Shown one piece after another: positions 17,935 to 29,796 of a DNA stretch of 64,000 nt. Below the pieces are notes generated by a model that saw only the letters and a program-made list of their open reading frames with translations, searched no databases and was not told where the DNA came from. The position numbers and the translations under genes were made by a program. Origin of the DNA: Rhizobium pisi (GTDB lineage Bacteria; Pseudomonadota; Alphaproteobacteria; Rhizobiales; Rhizobiaceae); contig NZ_RJJT01000023.1 of assembly GCF_003938655.1 (NCBI RefSeq), forward strand, positions 1-64,000. The letters run 5' to 3'. Positions within the stretch are counted from its first letter, which is position 1; each line of letters begins with the position of its first letter.

Positions 17935-18046
17935 GAGTCCTGTAGCGCCGCGCGTCCTTTCAGGCGCACAAATAACGTTGCAGCACTCTCAACCCTCGCA
18001 TCGTTTCGGTGAGCGGATTTCTTTTGCCTGATTAGAGGTGAAGGAA

Positions 18047-19333
18047 ATGGAGAGTGAGTATGTGACGACGCCCTTTGGGCGGCGGCCGATGTCGCTTGCC
18101 ATGCTGTTGAAACAGCGGCGAGGCGAAGCAATCGAGGCCGGGACGACACGCAACAAATGGAAACTGTTCCGATCGGTCTGCGAGGCCCGGGCAGGGCTCG
18201 ACGTGACCGACCGGGCGCTCACCGTGCTCGATGCGCTGCTGACGTTTTTTCCCGACGACGAGCTGTCGAGTGAAAAGGCGCTCGTGGTCTTTCCCTCGAA
18301 TGCGCAGCTTTCGCTCAGAGCCCGCGGCATGGCGGCCGCGACATTGCGCCGGCATCTCGCCGTGCTCGTCGAGGCCGGCCTCATCTCGCGCAAGGACAGC
18401 CCGAACGGCAAACGCTATGTTCGCCGCGGCAGGGAAGGCGGGATCGACGAGGCCTACGGCTTCAGCCTCGCCCCGCTTCTCGCCCGCGCGGTCGAGATCG
18501 AGACGATGGCGGCAAGGATCGCCGCCGACCGGCAGATGCTGCGCGGGATGAAGGAGCGGGTGACGATCTGCCGGCGCGACATTGCCAAGCTCATCTCCGC
18601 GGCCGTCTGGGAAGCCGTTCCCGGCGACTGGGAGCGTATGTCTTCGATCTACCAGGCGATCCTGCAGCGCATTCCGAGGGCCGCAACGATCGAAAACCTC
18701 GCGCCGATCATCGAAGATCTCGAGACGATCCGTCAGGATATCGTCAACCTGTTGGAACTGCATGAGAAAACGCAGATGACGAGCACCAATGAATCCCAGA
18801 TTGGGCGCCACATACAGAATTCTCACCCTGAATCCATATCTGAATCTGAACCGGGCTTGGAAACGGGAGACGAGCTGAGCGGGAATTGCGAGCCGAGGAC
18901 GGAGCCGGAACGCGAGCCGGTGGAGACGCCAGGAAATGGTCGGGATGGATCAAGCTTCTCCATCCGCACGAGCGTTGGGAAACTGAAATCCTTCCCGCTC
19001 TCCATGGTGCTTCAGGCCTGCCCCGACATCGCCGACTATGGGCCGGGCCGCTCAATCGGCAGCTGGCGGGATCTCATAACGGCCGCGGTCATTGTGCGCT
19101 CGATGCTCGGCGTCAGCCCATCGACTTATGAGGAGGCGGCAAGCGTGATGGGACCGGAAAACGCCGCCACCGTCATGGCTTGCATCCTGCAAAGGGGAGG
19201 CTGCATCCACTCCGCCGGAGCCTATCTCAGGGACCTCACGCGACGCGCCGGACGGGGCGAGTTTGCGCTCAGTCCGATGCTGATGGCGCTTTCGCGTGCG
19301 AAGAGCCTGCTTACCAGCGGGGCAGGTACATGA
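18047..19333 (+). CDS. repC: Plasmid replication initiator RepC
   Basis: The essential replication initiator of RepABC plasmids; 428 residues. The start was taken as the ATG at 18047 (MESEYVTTPFGRRPMSLAML, a typical RepC beginning); a GTG nine bases upstream is possible. The N-terminal DNA-binding part contains LRRHLAVLVEAGLISRKDSPNGKRYVRR, a winged-helix pattern. The C-terminal part is the conserved RepC domain (CPDIADYGPGRSIGSWRDLITAA). Expression should be limited by the ctRNA encoded opposite its leader. The gene ends 11 bases before the convergent chemoreceptor gene. The replication origin of RepABC plasmids lies within repC. Confidence 0.96.
   Translation: MESEYVTTPFGRRPMSLAMLLKQRRGEAIEAGTTRNKWKLFRSVCEARAGLDVTDRALTVLDALLTFFPDDELSSEKALVVFPSNAQLSLRARGMAAATLRRHLAVLVEAGLISRKDSPNGKRYVRRGREGGIDEAYGFSLAPLLARAVEIETMAARIAADRQMLRGMKERVTICRRDIAKLISAAVWEAVPGDWERMSSIYQAILQRIPRAATIENLAPIIEDLETIRQDIVNLLELHEKTQMTSTNESQIGRHIQNSHPESISESEPGLETGDELSGNCEPRTEPEREPVETPGNGRDGSSFSIRTSVGKLKSFPLSMVLQACPDIADYGPGRSIGSWRDLITAAVIVRSMLGVSPSTYEEAASVMGPENAATVMACILQRGGCIHSAGAYLRDLTRRAGRGEFALSPMLMALSRAKSLLTSGAGT
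18770..18860. other. AT-rich segment inside repC, likely origin of replication
   Basis: Between about 18770 and 18860 the base composition drops to roughly half AT, unlike the rest of repC. It encodes a low-complexity linker (NESQIGRHIQNSHPESISESE). In studied RepABC plasmids oriV lies in an AT-rich stretch in the middle of repC, so this is the best candidate. The boundaries are approximate. Confidence 0.5.
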
Positions 19334-19344
19334 TCATGCCCCGC

Positions 19345-21150
19345 TCAGGCGGCGTCGCGATAGCTTCGCGCGCCGGGCTCCGGCCTGCCCAGTTCGAACT
19401 GGGTGACCAGTTCGCGCAGGCGTTCGGCTTCGCCGGCGAGCGTGACGCTGGCGGCGGTGGTTTCCTCCACCATTGCGGCGTTCTGCTGGGTCACCTGATC
19501 GAGCTGGCCCATGGCCGAATTGACTTCCGACAGGCTGGTGGCCTGTTCGCGCGCCGAGCCGGCCAGCGCTTCCATGCGCTGGTTGATATCGACGATGAAG
19601 CGGCCGATGTCGCCGAGAGCGGCACCGGTGTGATTGACCAGTTCGACGCCGCTCGCGACCTTGGCGGATGCCCGTCCGATCAATTCCTTGATCTCCCCGG
19701 CGGCCTGGGCCGAGCGCTGGGCAAGCTCGCGCACTTCCTGGGCGACGACGGCAAAACCCTTACCGGCCTCGCCGGCACGCGCAGCTTCGACGCCGGCATT
19801 CAGCGCCAGCAGGTTGGTCTGGAAGGCGATCTGGTCGATGACGCCGATGATATTGTTGATCTGCTTGGAGGATTCCTCGATCTGACTCATGGCGTCGACC
19901 GTCTGGGCCACCACCTTGCCCGAGGCCATGGCGCTGCGATTGGCGTTGTCGGCAACATTGCGCGCCTCTTCGGCGATCTTGAAGGCTTCGGTCACCTTGG
20001 CGGTCACGGCATCCAGCGCGGCGGCGGTCTCTTCGAGCGTCGCCGCCTGCCGCTCGGTGCGGCCGGAAAGCTCGTTGGAGCCGTTGTTGATCTCACGGGT
20101 GCGGGAATTGATGATCGACACGCTTTCGGACACGGACAGCAGCGTGCCGCCGAGCTGCTCCACCGAGGCGTTGAAATCCTGCCGGAGCGGTTCGAATTCC
20201 GGCGCGAACCGATCCGTAAGCTTGAAGGCGAGATCGCCCTCGGCAAGCCGTTTCAGGCCGGTGGCAAGGCCAGATGTGGCGACCTTCAGCCGCGCCGCCG
20301 CACTTCGCTCCGCCTGCTCCTGGTCGGCGAGCCGGTTTGCTTCGGCCAGACGCCGGTTTTCCTCGGCCTGGCTTTCAAGCCGGATGCGGGCGATGGCGTT
20401 CTGGCGGAAGACCTCAACCGAGCCCGCCATCAGGCCGATCTCGTCGCCGCGTCCTGCATAGGGGATCGCCTTATCCGTCTCGCCGGCGGCCAGTTCCTGC
20501 ATGGAGTGGGTGATGCGCTGGATCGGGCGCGACACATGCCGGGCGATGGCGATGAGAATGCCGAGGCCGATGATGGCGGCAAGGCCCGCGAGCGCTAGTT
20601 CGGTTTCGATCTTCGTTTCCAGCGCGCTGCCGGCCTCCGTGACGCTCTCGGTCGCGATCTTGTCGACGATGGTGTTGACGGCTGTGATGCCGGTCAGGAT
20701 CGCCTGCTGCGAGCGCGCGAGCTTCTCGGCGGTCGGCACTTCGTCGGCCTGTTGCAGGCCGAGGCTGACCTTGACGTCCTTTTCCCAGGCGCCATGCGCC
20801 TCGCGCAGCGAGCGCACGCCCTCGGTCAGCGAAGTCGCGAGATCGATGCGGCCAAGCTCGTCCAGCGATTGCGACAGCGCGCCATTGCTTTCGTCGAACG
20901 CGGCCTTGACCTCGGACGCCGGTACGAAATTCGTCATCGACAGTACCCGGTCGACCACCGACGTCGCCTGCCGGAACTGCTGTTCGATATGGGCCGAGGC
21001 CAGCTTGGCGTTCACCGCCTCCTGTACCACCGCGGCAACCCGGGCCTGGCCTGTCACCGCCTGGTAGCCGATCAGGAAGGCGCTGCCGAAGCCGACGACG
21101 ATCGTCGCCACCATCGGCACGAGGATCTGCATGCGTATGGAGAGTTTCAT
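19345..21150 (-). CDS. Methyl-accepting chemotaxis protein
   Basis: A 601-residue transmembrane chemoreceptor. The start at 21150 follows GAGG. Membrane helix 1 is at about 8-28 ([20 protein letters not shown]). A helical periplasmic domain of some 150 residues follows, then helix 2 near 185-205 ([19 protein letters not shown]), HAMP segments and the signalling domain with the conserved tip [24 protein letters not shown]. There is no NWETF-type CheR tether at the C-terminus. It starts 10 bases after a di-haem peroxidase gene on the same strand, so the two are probably cotranscribed. A link to peroxide or redox sensing is inferred from context only. Confidence 0.93.
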   Translation of the reverse strand: MKLSIRMQILVPMVATIVVGFGSAFLIGYQAVTGQARVAAVVQEAVNAKLASAHIEQQFRQATSVVDRVLSMTNFVPASEVKAAFDESNGALSQSLDELGRIDLATSLTEGVRSLREAHGAWEKDVKVSLGLQQADEVPTAEKLARSQQAILTGITAVNTIVDKIATESVTEAGSALETKIETELALAGLAAIIGLGILIAIARHVSRPIQRITHSMQELAAGETDKAIPYAGRGDEIGLMAGSVEVFRQNAIARIRLESQAEENRRLAEANRLADQEQAERSAAARLKVATSGLATGLKRLAEGDLAFKLTDRFAPEFEPLRQDFNASVEQLGGTLLSVSESVSIINSRTREINNGSNELSGRTERQAATLEETAAALDAVTAKVTEAFKIAEEARNVADNANRSAMASGKVVAQTVDAMSQIEESSKQINNIIGVIDQIAFQTNLLALNAGVEAARAGEAGKGFAVVAQEVRELAQRSAQAAGEIKELIGRASAKVASGVELVNHTGAALGDIGRFIVDINQRMEALAGSAREQATSLSEVNSAMGQLDQVTQQNAAMVEETTAASVTLAGEAERLRELVTQFELGRPEPGARSYRDAA

Positions 21151-21160
21151 GGCACGCACC

Positions 21161-22147
21161 TCAGTTCGGCAGCGTCGGCAGGGGAATGTCCTGCTTTTCG
21201 GCGGTCAGGGTTCCCAGGAAGGCGATCAGGTCGTTGCGGTCCTCGTCCGTCAGCAGGAAGGCCGTCATCGCGGGATCGAGCGAAGGACGGCTGACGCCGC
21301 CGCTTTCGTAGTGGGCGATCACCTCGTCCATGCTCTTCAGGCTGCCGTCGTGCATATAGGGGCCGCGATAAAGCGTGTTGCGCAGGCCCGGCGTCTTGAA
21401 GGCATGCTGGTTGTTCGGGCTGCTCGCATCGATCTTGAAGCGACCGAGATCCTCGTCCGGCATACCGATGTCGTGAAACTTGTTGTCGGTAAAGTTCCAG
21501 CCCGAATGGCAGGCGGAACAGCCGGCGCTGCCGGTGAAGAGATCGAAGCCGCGCTTGGCGCTGTCGGAGACGGCCTTCTCGTCGCCGTCGACCCAGCGGT
21601 CGAAGGGCGACCAGTTGGAAACCACCGTCCGCTCATAGGTGGCGATCGCCGTCAGGATCGTCTCCCTTGAAATGCCCTTGTCGGGGAAGACTTCGCCGAA
21701 CCACTTCTTGTAGTCGGGTATGCCCTGCATTTCGGTCACGGCGGTTTCGAGCTTGCCGTTCATTTCGGCCGATGCGGTGATTGGGCCCGCCGCCTGCTCC
21801 TCCAGGTTCGGCGCGCGGCCATCCCAGAAGAAAGGCGATACCCAGGCGACGTTCAGTACCGTCGGCGCCTGGCGCCCGAGCGCGGTATTGGCCGCGCCGA
21901 TCGGCGTTTTGACCGGCGTCTCGAAGCCGAAGGAAGGATTATGACAGCTGGCGCAGGTCATGTTCTTGTTGCCGGAAAGCCTCGGGTCGAAGAACAGCAT
22001 CTTGCCGAGCGTCGCCAATTGAGGCGAATAGGCCGTCACCTTCTCAAAAGGGACCGTCAAAGGTCGCTTGTAGGCGGAAAGATCGCCGGCAGCACCTGGC
22101 TGGACTGCGGCTATTGCAAATAGGGAAACTGCAACCAGAAAACGCAT
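21161..22147 (-). CDS. Di-haem cytochrome c peroxidase
   Basis: A periplasmic enzyme of the CcpA/MauG family; 328 residues with a signal peptide ending near GAAG (residue 21). Two haem c sites are visible: CASCH at 65-69 (N-terminal haem) and CSACH at 210-214 (C-terminal haem). The family segments FFDPRLSGN and [15 protein letters not shown] are present. It reduces H2O2 to water with electrons from small c-type cytochromes. It is probably the first gene of a two-gene unit with the chemoreceptor downstream. The AT-rich gap at 22148-22338 should hold the promoter. Confidence 0.92.
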   Translation of the reverse strand: MRFLVAVSLFAIAAVQPGAAGDLSAYKRPLTVPFEKVTAYSPQLATLGKMLFFDPRLSGNKNMTCASCHNPSFGFETPVKTPIGAANTALGRQAPTVLNVAWVSPFFWDGRAPNLEEQAAGPITASAEMNGKLETAVTEMQGIPDYKKWFGEVFPDKGISRETILTAIATYERTVVSNWSPFDRWVDGDEKAVSDSAKRGFDLFTGSAGCSACHSGWNFTDNKFHDIGMPDEDLGRFKIDASSPNNQHAFKTPGLRNTLYRGPYMHDGSLKSMDEVIAHYESGGVSRPSLDPAMTAFLLTDEDRNDLIAFLGTLTAEKQDIPLPTLPN

Positions 22148-22338
22148 CGGTTTAGCACGTCCAGCAAGATTTAAAAGCTGAAGCTAAAATTAGCGTAATT
22201 GCGTTAAAGCTCTGTAAAGCAAGAAATACTTGAGTAATGCTGGAAAGTATTAACTACCTGACGTTGCAGAGAAAATAGTTGCGCCCCGGAAATACAATCA
22301 GATTGAAGCGTTCATTGGTCGTTCAAGCACAATACTCT

Positions 22339-23550
22339 TCAAGACTTCTGCGAGATGGGCGCTTTCACGATGAGGAGGGCGACGCCCGCGAGCGCAGCGA
22401 AGGCAGCGCCGGCGACGAACGTCACGGCGGGGCCCGCCCCCTCCCACAGGGCGCCGGCGATGACGCTGGTAAGCAGCAGTGCAACTCCCGAGACGAGATT
22501 GAAGGCGCCGAACGCCGTGCCGCGCAGATCAGCGGGTGCCGCGTCCGCGACGAGCGCCGCGAAGACGCCCTGCGTCGATCCCATGTGCAGACCCCATAAG
22601 AGCACGCCGAGAGCAAGGCCGGGAAAGCCCGGCAGGAAGGCGAGCGCGAGATCGGCGGCGATCAGCAGGCCGATACCGATCAAGAGCAGCGTCACCCTGT
22701 CGAACCGGTCGGCAAGGATGCCGATCGGATAGGCGGACACGGCATAGACGAGGTTCATGCCGATGAGGACGAGCGGCACCCACATGACCGGCAGGCCGAG
22801 CCGCCCGGCATCGAGCAGCAGAAACGCCTCGCTGAACCGCGCCAGCGTGAAAATTGCCGCCACCGCGGTGACCAGCCAGTAGGCAGGGGGAAGGCGGAGC
22901 AGATCCTGCCTGCGCAAGGGAATGCGCGCGGTATTGCTTGCCGCAACCTTGGGCGGCTCCCGGACGAGAAACAGGACGATGCCCACCGACACTAAGGCCG
23001 GAATGACCGCGATCCAGAAAACAATGTCGAAGCGGTCGGCGGTCCACCACATCAGCACCAAAGCAAAAGCCGGCCCGAGAAAGGCGCCGACCGTATCGAG
23101 CGACTGGCGCAGCCCGAAGCTAGCGCCGCGGATGTCAGGCGCGGTTATATCGGCGATCAGCGCATCGCGAGGCGCACCCCGGATGCCTTTGCCCACCCGG
23201 TCGACAAAGCGCGCGGCCACCAGCCAGTCGATCGACGGCGCCAGCGGGAAGACCGGTTTGGTCAGCGCCGCCATGCCGTAGCCCGCAAGCACCAGCAGCT
23301 TGCGCCTGCCGAACCAGTCGCTGATCGCGCCCGAGAATACCTTGGTGATGGCGGCCGTCGCCTCGGCGATGCCTTCGATGATGCCGACAGAAAGGGCCGA
23401 GGCGCCGAGCACGGTCACCATATAAACCGGCAGCAGGGCGTGGATCATCTCCGAGGAGACGTCCATGAACAACGAGACGAAGCCCAGCGCCCACACCCCG
23501 GCAGGAATCGCGTGGCGCGGTTTGCGGCCCTTCATCGTGATATCAGCCAT
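22339..23550 (-). CDS. Major facilitator superfamily transporter
   Basis: A 403-residue inner-membrane carrier with about 12 hydrophobic segments. The start at 23550 has GGAGGAGGG directly upstream; a second in-frame ATG 15 bases later is possible. The loop 2-3 MFS motif GAISDWFGRRKLLVLAGY is at about 75-92 and the second-half equivalent YPIGILADRFDRVTLL near 278. The opening VSLFMDVSSEMIHALLPVY marks a conserved subfamily with unknown substrate. The direction could be export or import. It stands alone; no regulator is adjacent. Confidence 0.85.
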   Translation of the reverse strand: MADITMKGRKPRHAIPAGVWALGFVSLFMDVSSEMIHALLPVYMVTVLGASALSVGIIEGIAEATAAITKVFSGAISDWFGRRKLLVLAGYGMAALTKPVFPLAPSIDWLVAARFVDRVGKGIRGAPRDALIADITAPDIRGASFGLRQSLDTVGAFLGPAFALVLMWWTADRFDIVFWIAVIPALVSVGIVLFLVREPPKVAASNTARIPLRRQDLLRLPPAYWLVTAVAAIFTLARFSEAFLLLDAGRLGLPVMWVPLVLIGMNLVYAVSAYPIGILADRFDRVTLLLIGIGLLIAADLALAFLPGFPGLALGVLLWGLHMGSTQGVFAALVADAAPADLRGTAFGAFNLVSGVALLLTSVIAGALWEGAGPAVTFVAGAAFAALAGVALLIVKAPISQKS

Positions 23551-23667
23551 CCCTCCTCCTCGCCGGGCCATGCCCAATGTGCTGCTGCGATCCTGCGCTG
23601 TAAACATCCACGCAGCCTCTATCCCTGGGAATTGCCGAGGGACGTCGTCAGCTCATCAGGACCGGAG

Positions 23668-24150
23668 TCATTCCACCCTGTTGGCGGTATTTCTCTTGCC
23701 GAGGAGGGCCGCGCGGATCTGCTCGCTCTTGCTCAACAGGGGAGGGGGAACCGGCGCCTCCTTCTCGGGCGTCTCGGTCTTGGCGGCGCTCTGCTTGAGG
23801 CTGAGGAACCGTTTCTGCGCGACCAGCCGGTCTTCCTCAGACAGCGGCTCGACCGGTTCGCCGTCAAGGTTGTGACGCATGGAATCGGGCTGGGCGCTGG
23901 CGAAATAATAACGCCGGCAATGGACATAGGCGGCGGTGGCGCGCCGGAGCGTCGTGACACCGGCGTCGGGTTTCAGGAGCGCGCGCAGCTCATTGAAAAG
24001 GCCGACGGCGAAGGGGAGGACCGGATCGCCTGGCTTGGCCGGAAGCACGCCGATGGGCCGGATCAACAGCGTGTTGATCGCGCTTGCCTTCTCCACGTCG
24101 AGCTCGCTCGCGGCAATCTGCCCGCGGCTGATCTTCCAGGGTTTGTCCAT
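23668..24150 (-). CDS. ProQ/FinO-domain RNA-binding protein
   Basis: A 160-residue protein with the start at 24150 after GGAGGACGC. Residues about 30-115 match the ProQ/FinO RNA-chaperone domain: VLPFAVGLFNELRALLKPDAGVTTLRRATAAYVHCRRYYFASA, then MRHNLDGEPVEPLSEEDRLVAQKRF. The C-terminal 45 residues are charged and proline-rich, likely disordered. FinO-domain proteins bind structured RNAs and can stabilise antisense RNAs or aid duplexing; plasmid FinO controls F transfer. Its presence 6 kb from repC on a replicon with an antisense RNA is suggestive, but the family also has global chromosomal members. Confidence 0.85.
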   Translation of the reverse strand: MDKPWKISRGQIAASELDVEKASAINTLLIRPIGVLPAKPGDPVLPFAVGLFNELRALLKPDAGVTTLRRATAAYVHCRRYYFASAQPDSMRHNLDGEPVEPLSEEDRLVAQKRFLSLKQSAAKTETPEKEAPVPPPLLSKSEQIRAALLGKRNTANRVE

Positions 24151-24409
24151 GCGTCCTCCATAGCGACCGACTGTGATGGTATCTTGACGGAGAGGGTAGA
24201 TTACAGGCGCAGGTCGCACAATGGAGGCTCCCGCGCAAGCCCGGCGACGAAACGCCGCTTCTGGCCGGCAAAGCCCGGCTTAAAGCATGGCGTTATCGGG
24301 CGGGCGCTCCATCTAATCGTTATTATGGAGGAATATGCATTGACCTCTCGCACGGATTACACTTCTTATCCGCGCCCAAGATGAGGTGACCGGCCGCAGG
24401 GGAGGATAC

Positions 24410-25330
24410 ATGCGGGTTTTCGCGAGCATTGACGAGCTGCGCCACACGCTCGACGCGTTGAAGCGGCAGGGCCGCACTATCGGCCTCGTGCCGACGATGG
24501 GCTATCTCCATGCCGGGCATATCAAGCTCGTTGCGCGCGCCCGGGCCGAGAACGACATCGTCGTCGTCTCGATCTTCGTCAATCCGCTGCAGTTCGGCCC
24601 GGCCGAAGACCTCAGCAAATATCCGCGCGACCTCGAACGCGATGCGGCCATGCTCAGGCAGGCCGGCGTCAATTTCCTCTTCGCCCCGGGCGTCGAGGAC
24701 ATGTATCCCCACCCGATGAAGACGGTGGTTGACGTTCCCGATCTCGGCCGCGAGCTCGAAGGCGAAGTCAGGCCCGGGCATTTCGCCGGTGTGGCCACCG
24801 TCGTCTCCAAGCTTTTCAACATCGTCCAGCCGCAGACCGCCTATTTCGGCGAGAAGGATTACCAGCAGGTCGTCATCATCAGGCGCATGGTGGAGGATCT
24901 CGCCATGCCGGTGCGGGTGATCGCGGTGCCGACCGTGCGCGACAGCGACGGCCTCGCATTGTCCTCGCGCAATGTCTATCTCAGTCCCGAAGAACGGCGC
25001 GCCGCGGTGATCGTCCCGCAGACCCTCGACGAGGCCGAGCGCCTGGTCGCCGAGGGGCTGAGCGATGCTCGGGAACTCGAAGCGAAACTCACGGCTTTTC
25101 TCAGCTGCGAGCCGCTGGCAAAGCCCGAGGTCGTCGCCGTCAGGGATGCGGAAACGCTTGCCCCGGTCGCCTCGATCGAAGAGCCCGTCGTCGTGGCGCT
25201 CTTCGTGCGCGTCGGCTCGACGCGGCTCCTCGACAACAGGGTGGTCGCAGGCAATAGAACCGGCCGCGACAATAAAATCGTCCGGGACAGCAGGATTGCC
25301 GGCCAGCCGGGCAAGGGAGTGAAGAAATGA
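24410..25330 (+). CDS. panC: Pantothenate synthetase
   Basis: PanC joins pantoate and beta-alanine using ATP, giving pantothenate for coenzyme A. It has 306 residues from the ATG at 24410, preceded by GGGGAGGATAC. The HIGH-type ATP motif is in [10 protein letters not shown] (about 29-38). [16 protein letters not shown] and [12 protein letters not shown] are all present. The final 25 residues ([19 protein letters not shown]...) extend beyond the usual end. It overlaps panB by four bases. In R. etli the panCB pair is known to be plasmid-borne, making the replicon necessary for growth without pantothenate. Confidence 0.96.
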   Translation: MRVFASIDELRHTLDALKRQGRTIGLVPTMGYLHAGHIKLVARARAENDIVVVSIFVNPLQFGPAEDLSKYPRDLERDAAMLRQAGVNFLFAPGVEDMYPHPMKTVVDVPDLGRELEGEVRPGHFAGVATVVSKLFNIVQPQTAYFGEKDYQQVVIIRRMVEDLAMPVRVIAVPTVRDSDGLALSSRNVYLSPEERRAAVIVPQTLDEAERLVAEGLSDARELEAKLTAFLSCEPLAKPEVVAVRDAETLAPVASIEEPVVVALFVRVGSTRLLDNRVVAGNRTGRDNKIVRDSRIAGQPGKGVKK

Positions 25331-26148
25331 GCGCCACCATATTTCAGAAGCGCCTGACGCCGACGCGCATCGCGGCCATGAAGGGCGGCAAGCCGATCGT
25401 CTGCCTCACCGCCTACACGACGCCGATGGCGCGGCTGCTCGACGAGCATTGCGACCTGCTGCTCGTCGGGGATTCCCTCGGCATGGTGCTCTACGGCATG
25501 GAAACCACGATCGGCGTCACGCTCGACATGATGATCGCGCACGGCAAGGCGGTGATGCGCGGCGTCGCGAATGCCTGCGTCATCGTCGACATGCCCTTCG
25601 GCAGCTATCAGGAATCAAAGGAGCTCGCCTTCCGCAACGCCGTGCGCATCATGCAGGAAACCGGCTGCGACGGCGTCAAGCTGGAAGGCGGCGAGGAGAT
25701 GGCCGAGACCATCGCTTTCCTCAGCAAGCGCGGGATTCCCGTGCTCGGCCATATCGGCCTGATGCCGCAGCTCGTCCACACCGCGGGTGGCTATCGCTCG
25801 GTCGGCCATTCCGAACACGAGACGTCGAAGATCCGCCGTGACGCGCATGCGATCGGCGGCTCCGGCGCCTTCGCCGTCGTCGTCGAGGGCACGGTGGAGC
25901 CGCTCGCCCGCGAGGTGACGACGGCTATGCACATACCGACCATCGGCATCGGCGCGTCTTCGGCCTGCGACGGCCAGATCCTGGTCACCGACGATATCCT
26001 CGGCCTCTTCAACGATTTCCAGCCGCGCTTCGTCAAGCGCTACGACGAACTCGGCAAGCGGGTCGCCGACGCCGCCGCCGCCTATGCCGAGGAGGTGCGG
26101 TCGCGGAAATTTCCGGCGGCGGAGCATACGTTCAAGCGGCGGTCGTAG
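25327..26148 (+). CDS. panB: 3-methyl-2-oxobutanoate hydroxymethyltransferase
   Basis: PanB makes ketopantoate from 2-oxoisovalerate and methylene-tetrahydrofolate. It has 273 residues. Typical segments are [31 protein letters not shown] near 23-53 (metal-binding Asp), [19 protein letters not shown] and [14 protein letters not shown] (catalytic Glu), then [15 protein letters not shown]. The start ATG overlaps the panC stop, giving translational coupling. A palindromic repeat unit follows directly. Confidence 0.96.
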   Translation: MSATIFQKRLTPTRIAAMKGGKPIVCLTAYTTPMARLLDEHCDLLLVGDSLGMVLYGMETTIGVTLDMMIAHGKAVMRGVANACVIVDMPFGSYQESKELAFRNAVRIMQETGCDGVKLEGGEEMAETIAFLSKRGIPVLGHIGLMPQLVHTAGGYRSVGHSEHETSKIRRDAHAIGGSGAFAVVVEGTVEPLAREVTTAMHIPTIGIGASSACDGQILVTDDILGLFNDFQPRFVKRYDELGKRVADAAAAYAEEVRSRKFPAAEHTFKRRS

Positions 26149-26159
26149 GAGAGGGCCGT

Positions 26160-26322
26160 TCACCCCTCCCCAACCCCTCCCCACAAGGGGGAGGGGCTTA
26201 ACGTGCGGCCCTCGCCGCATTCACTCTTGAGCGCAGCATATGCAGCCGGCTTGTTGTTTTGTGAGGCGGTGCCACAGCTTAACCCCTCCCCCTATGTGGG
26301 GAGGGGTTGGGGAGGGGTCTTA
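26160..26322. repeat. Rhizobial intergenic palindromic element
   Basis: Two C-rich/G-rich segments, 26160-26200 and 26279-26322, are inverted copies (ACCCCTCCCCAACCCCTCCCC against GGGGAGGGGTTGGGGAGGGGT) and each also folds on itself. They bracket about 80 bases without a gene. This resembles the RIME-type elements scattered between genes in Rhizobium. It lies between the convergent panB and oxyR genes and could serve as a two-way transcription stop. Confidence 0.65.
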
Positions 26323-27249
26323 GGCACCAACCGGGCGGCCATCGTCCATCACCCCGCGCATCGTCTCCGCAGAGCGGCGTACCGCCTCGGCGACCTCCCG
26401 CAGCTGCCTCGCCATCGGCGTCGAATTGCGCCAGACCATGCCGATCGTCCGCGACGGCTGCGGCGAGGGGAAGCGGGAGATCGAGACATGCGCCGAGCGC
26501 GTTTCGACGGGAACCGCCATCTCCGGGATCAGGGTGATGCCGATGCCGGCGCCGACCATCTGGACGAGGGTGGAGAGCGAGCTGCCTTCCATGATCTCCC
26601 GCGGGCGGGCAGAGCCGATATTGCAGAAGGAGAGCGCCTGGTCGCGGAAGCAGTGGCCCTCTTCGAGCAGCAGCAGCCGCATTTCGCGCAGCGCCTCGCG
26701 CTCTGGCACCGGCTTCTCCCCATCCTCGTGGCGCCTGACCAGCACGAATTCCTCCCTGAAGAGTTCGAGTTCGGTGAGCGAGGGCTCCGACACCGGCAGC
26801 GCGACAATCGCCATATCGAGCTGGCCCCGCGCCAGTTCCTGGACCAGCTTGCCCGTCTGCGTCTCGCGCACCTCGATCTGAATTCCGGCGAAGGATTTGT
26901 TCAGATCGTTTATAATCGCCGGCAGCAGATAGGGCGCGATCGTCGGGATGATGCCGATCCGCAGCCGCGCAAGGGAGGAATCGCGCGAGGCGCGCGCCAG
27001 TTCGCCTAGCTCGTCGACGGCCCGCAGGATATCGCGGACCCTCAGCGCGAAGGTCTGGCCGAACGGGGTGAGTTTCACCTCGCGGGCACTGCGTTCGAAG
27101 AGCTCGTTGCCCAACTCTTGCTCAAGTTCTTTGATCTGCATGGAGAGCGCCGGCTGGGAGATGGCGCAGGCGTCTGCAGCGCGCCGAAAGCGCCCATCCC
27201 TTGCCAGGGCTTCAAAATAACGTAGCTGTTTCAGGGTAAGATTTTTCAT
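26320..27249 (-). CDS. oxyR: Hydrogen peroxide-sensing LysR regulator OxyR
   Basis: A 309-residue LysR-type regulator. The N-terminal helix-turn-helix is FRRAADACAISQPALSMQIKELEQELG (about 21-47). The redox pair is conserved: Cys200 (LLLLEEGHC) and Cys209 (ALSFC), matching Cys199 and Cys208 of E. coli OxyR. It is divergent from katG, the classic target. A perfect palindrome overlaps its start codon and probably serves autoregulation and katG control. The start is the ATG at 27247-27249. Confidence 0.95.
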   Translation of the reverse strand: MKNLTLKQLRYFEALARDGRFRRAADACAISQPALSMQIKELEQELGNELFERSAREVKLTPFGQTFALRVRDILRAVDELGELARASRDSSLARLRIGIIPTIAPYLLPAIINDLNKSFAGIQIEVRETQTGKLVQELARGQLDMAIVALPVSEPSLTELELFREEFVLVRRHEDGEKPVPEREALREMRLLLLEEGHCFRDQALSFCNIGSARPREIMEGSSLSTLVQMVGAGIGITLIPEMAVPVETRSAHVSISRFPSPQPSRTIGMVWRNSTPMARQLREVAEAVRRSAETMRGVMDDGRPVGA

Positions 27250-27262
27250 AAGTTCAACTTAT
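27248..27262. promoter_or_regulatory. Candidate OxyR/LysR binding palindrome
   Basis: ATAAGTT-C-AACTTAT is a perfect 15-base inverted repeat with the ATAAG/CTTAT form typical of LysR-family boxes. It overlaps the oxyR start codon and lies 132 bases before katG. AT-rich sequence with a related half (AACTTAAAATTATT) follows at 27282-27295. The sequence shows the palindrome; the binding is inferred. Confidence 0.55.
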
Positions 27263-27312
27263 CGCAGCCATCAGTAAATCCAACTTAAAATTATTAAACG
27301 CTTCCGATATGA

Positions 27313-29583
<2,271 letters not shown>

Positions 29584-29592
29584 TCCGCATTT

Positions 29593-29634
29593 CGCCCGGG
29601 CGCGGTTTCGGCCGCGTCCGGGCGTTTTCTTTTT
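29593..29634 (+). terminator. Rho-independent terminator of katG
   Basis: The stem GCCCGG-G-CGCGG pairs with CCGCG-T-CCGGGC around a TTTCGG loop and is followed by GTTTTCTTTTT at 29624-29634. It lies 10 bases past the katG stop. A textbook intrinsic terminator. Confidence 0.85.
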
Positions 29635-29689
29635 GAGTGCTTTCGAATGGGACTGCTGCTCAGTTCCCTTTGTGGCTAGTGCCGTGTCC

Positions 29690-29796
29690 GCCCTTATCCT
29701 TGAGATGCGAAGGCCGAAAGCCTGAGCCTCGAAGGAGACGCCGCAGCGCCCCGTCTTGCATCAAGCGTCGGGGCACCTCAGGGTGAGGCTCTTGGC
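29690..29796. repeat. Rhizobial intergenic repeat fragment
   Basis: The segment reads GATGCGAAGGCCGAAAGCC, GAGCCTCGAAGGAGACG, then CACCTCAGGGTGAGG. This is the pattern of a palindromic element common between genes in Rhizobiales (TGCGCAGGCC...GAGCCTCGAAGGA...CCTCAG). A related copy is at about 46860-46930 in the other orientation. It lies between convergent katG and vapC. Confidence 0.5.
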
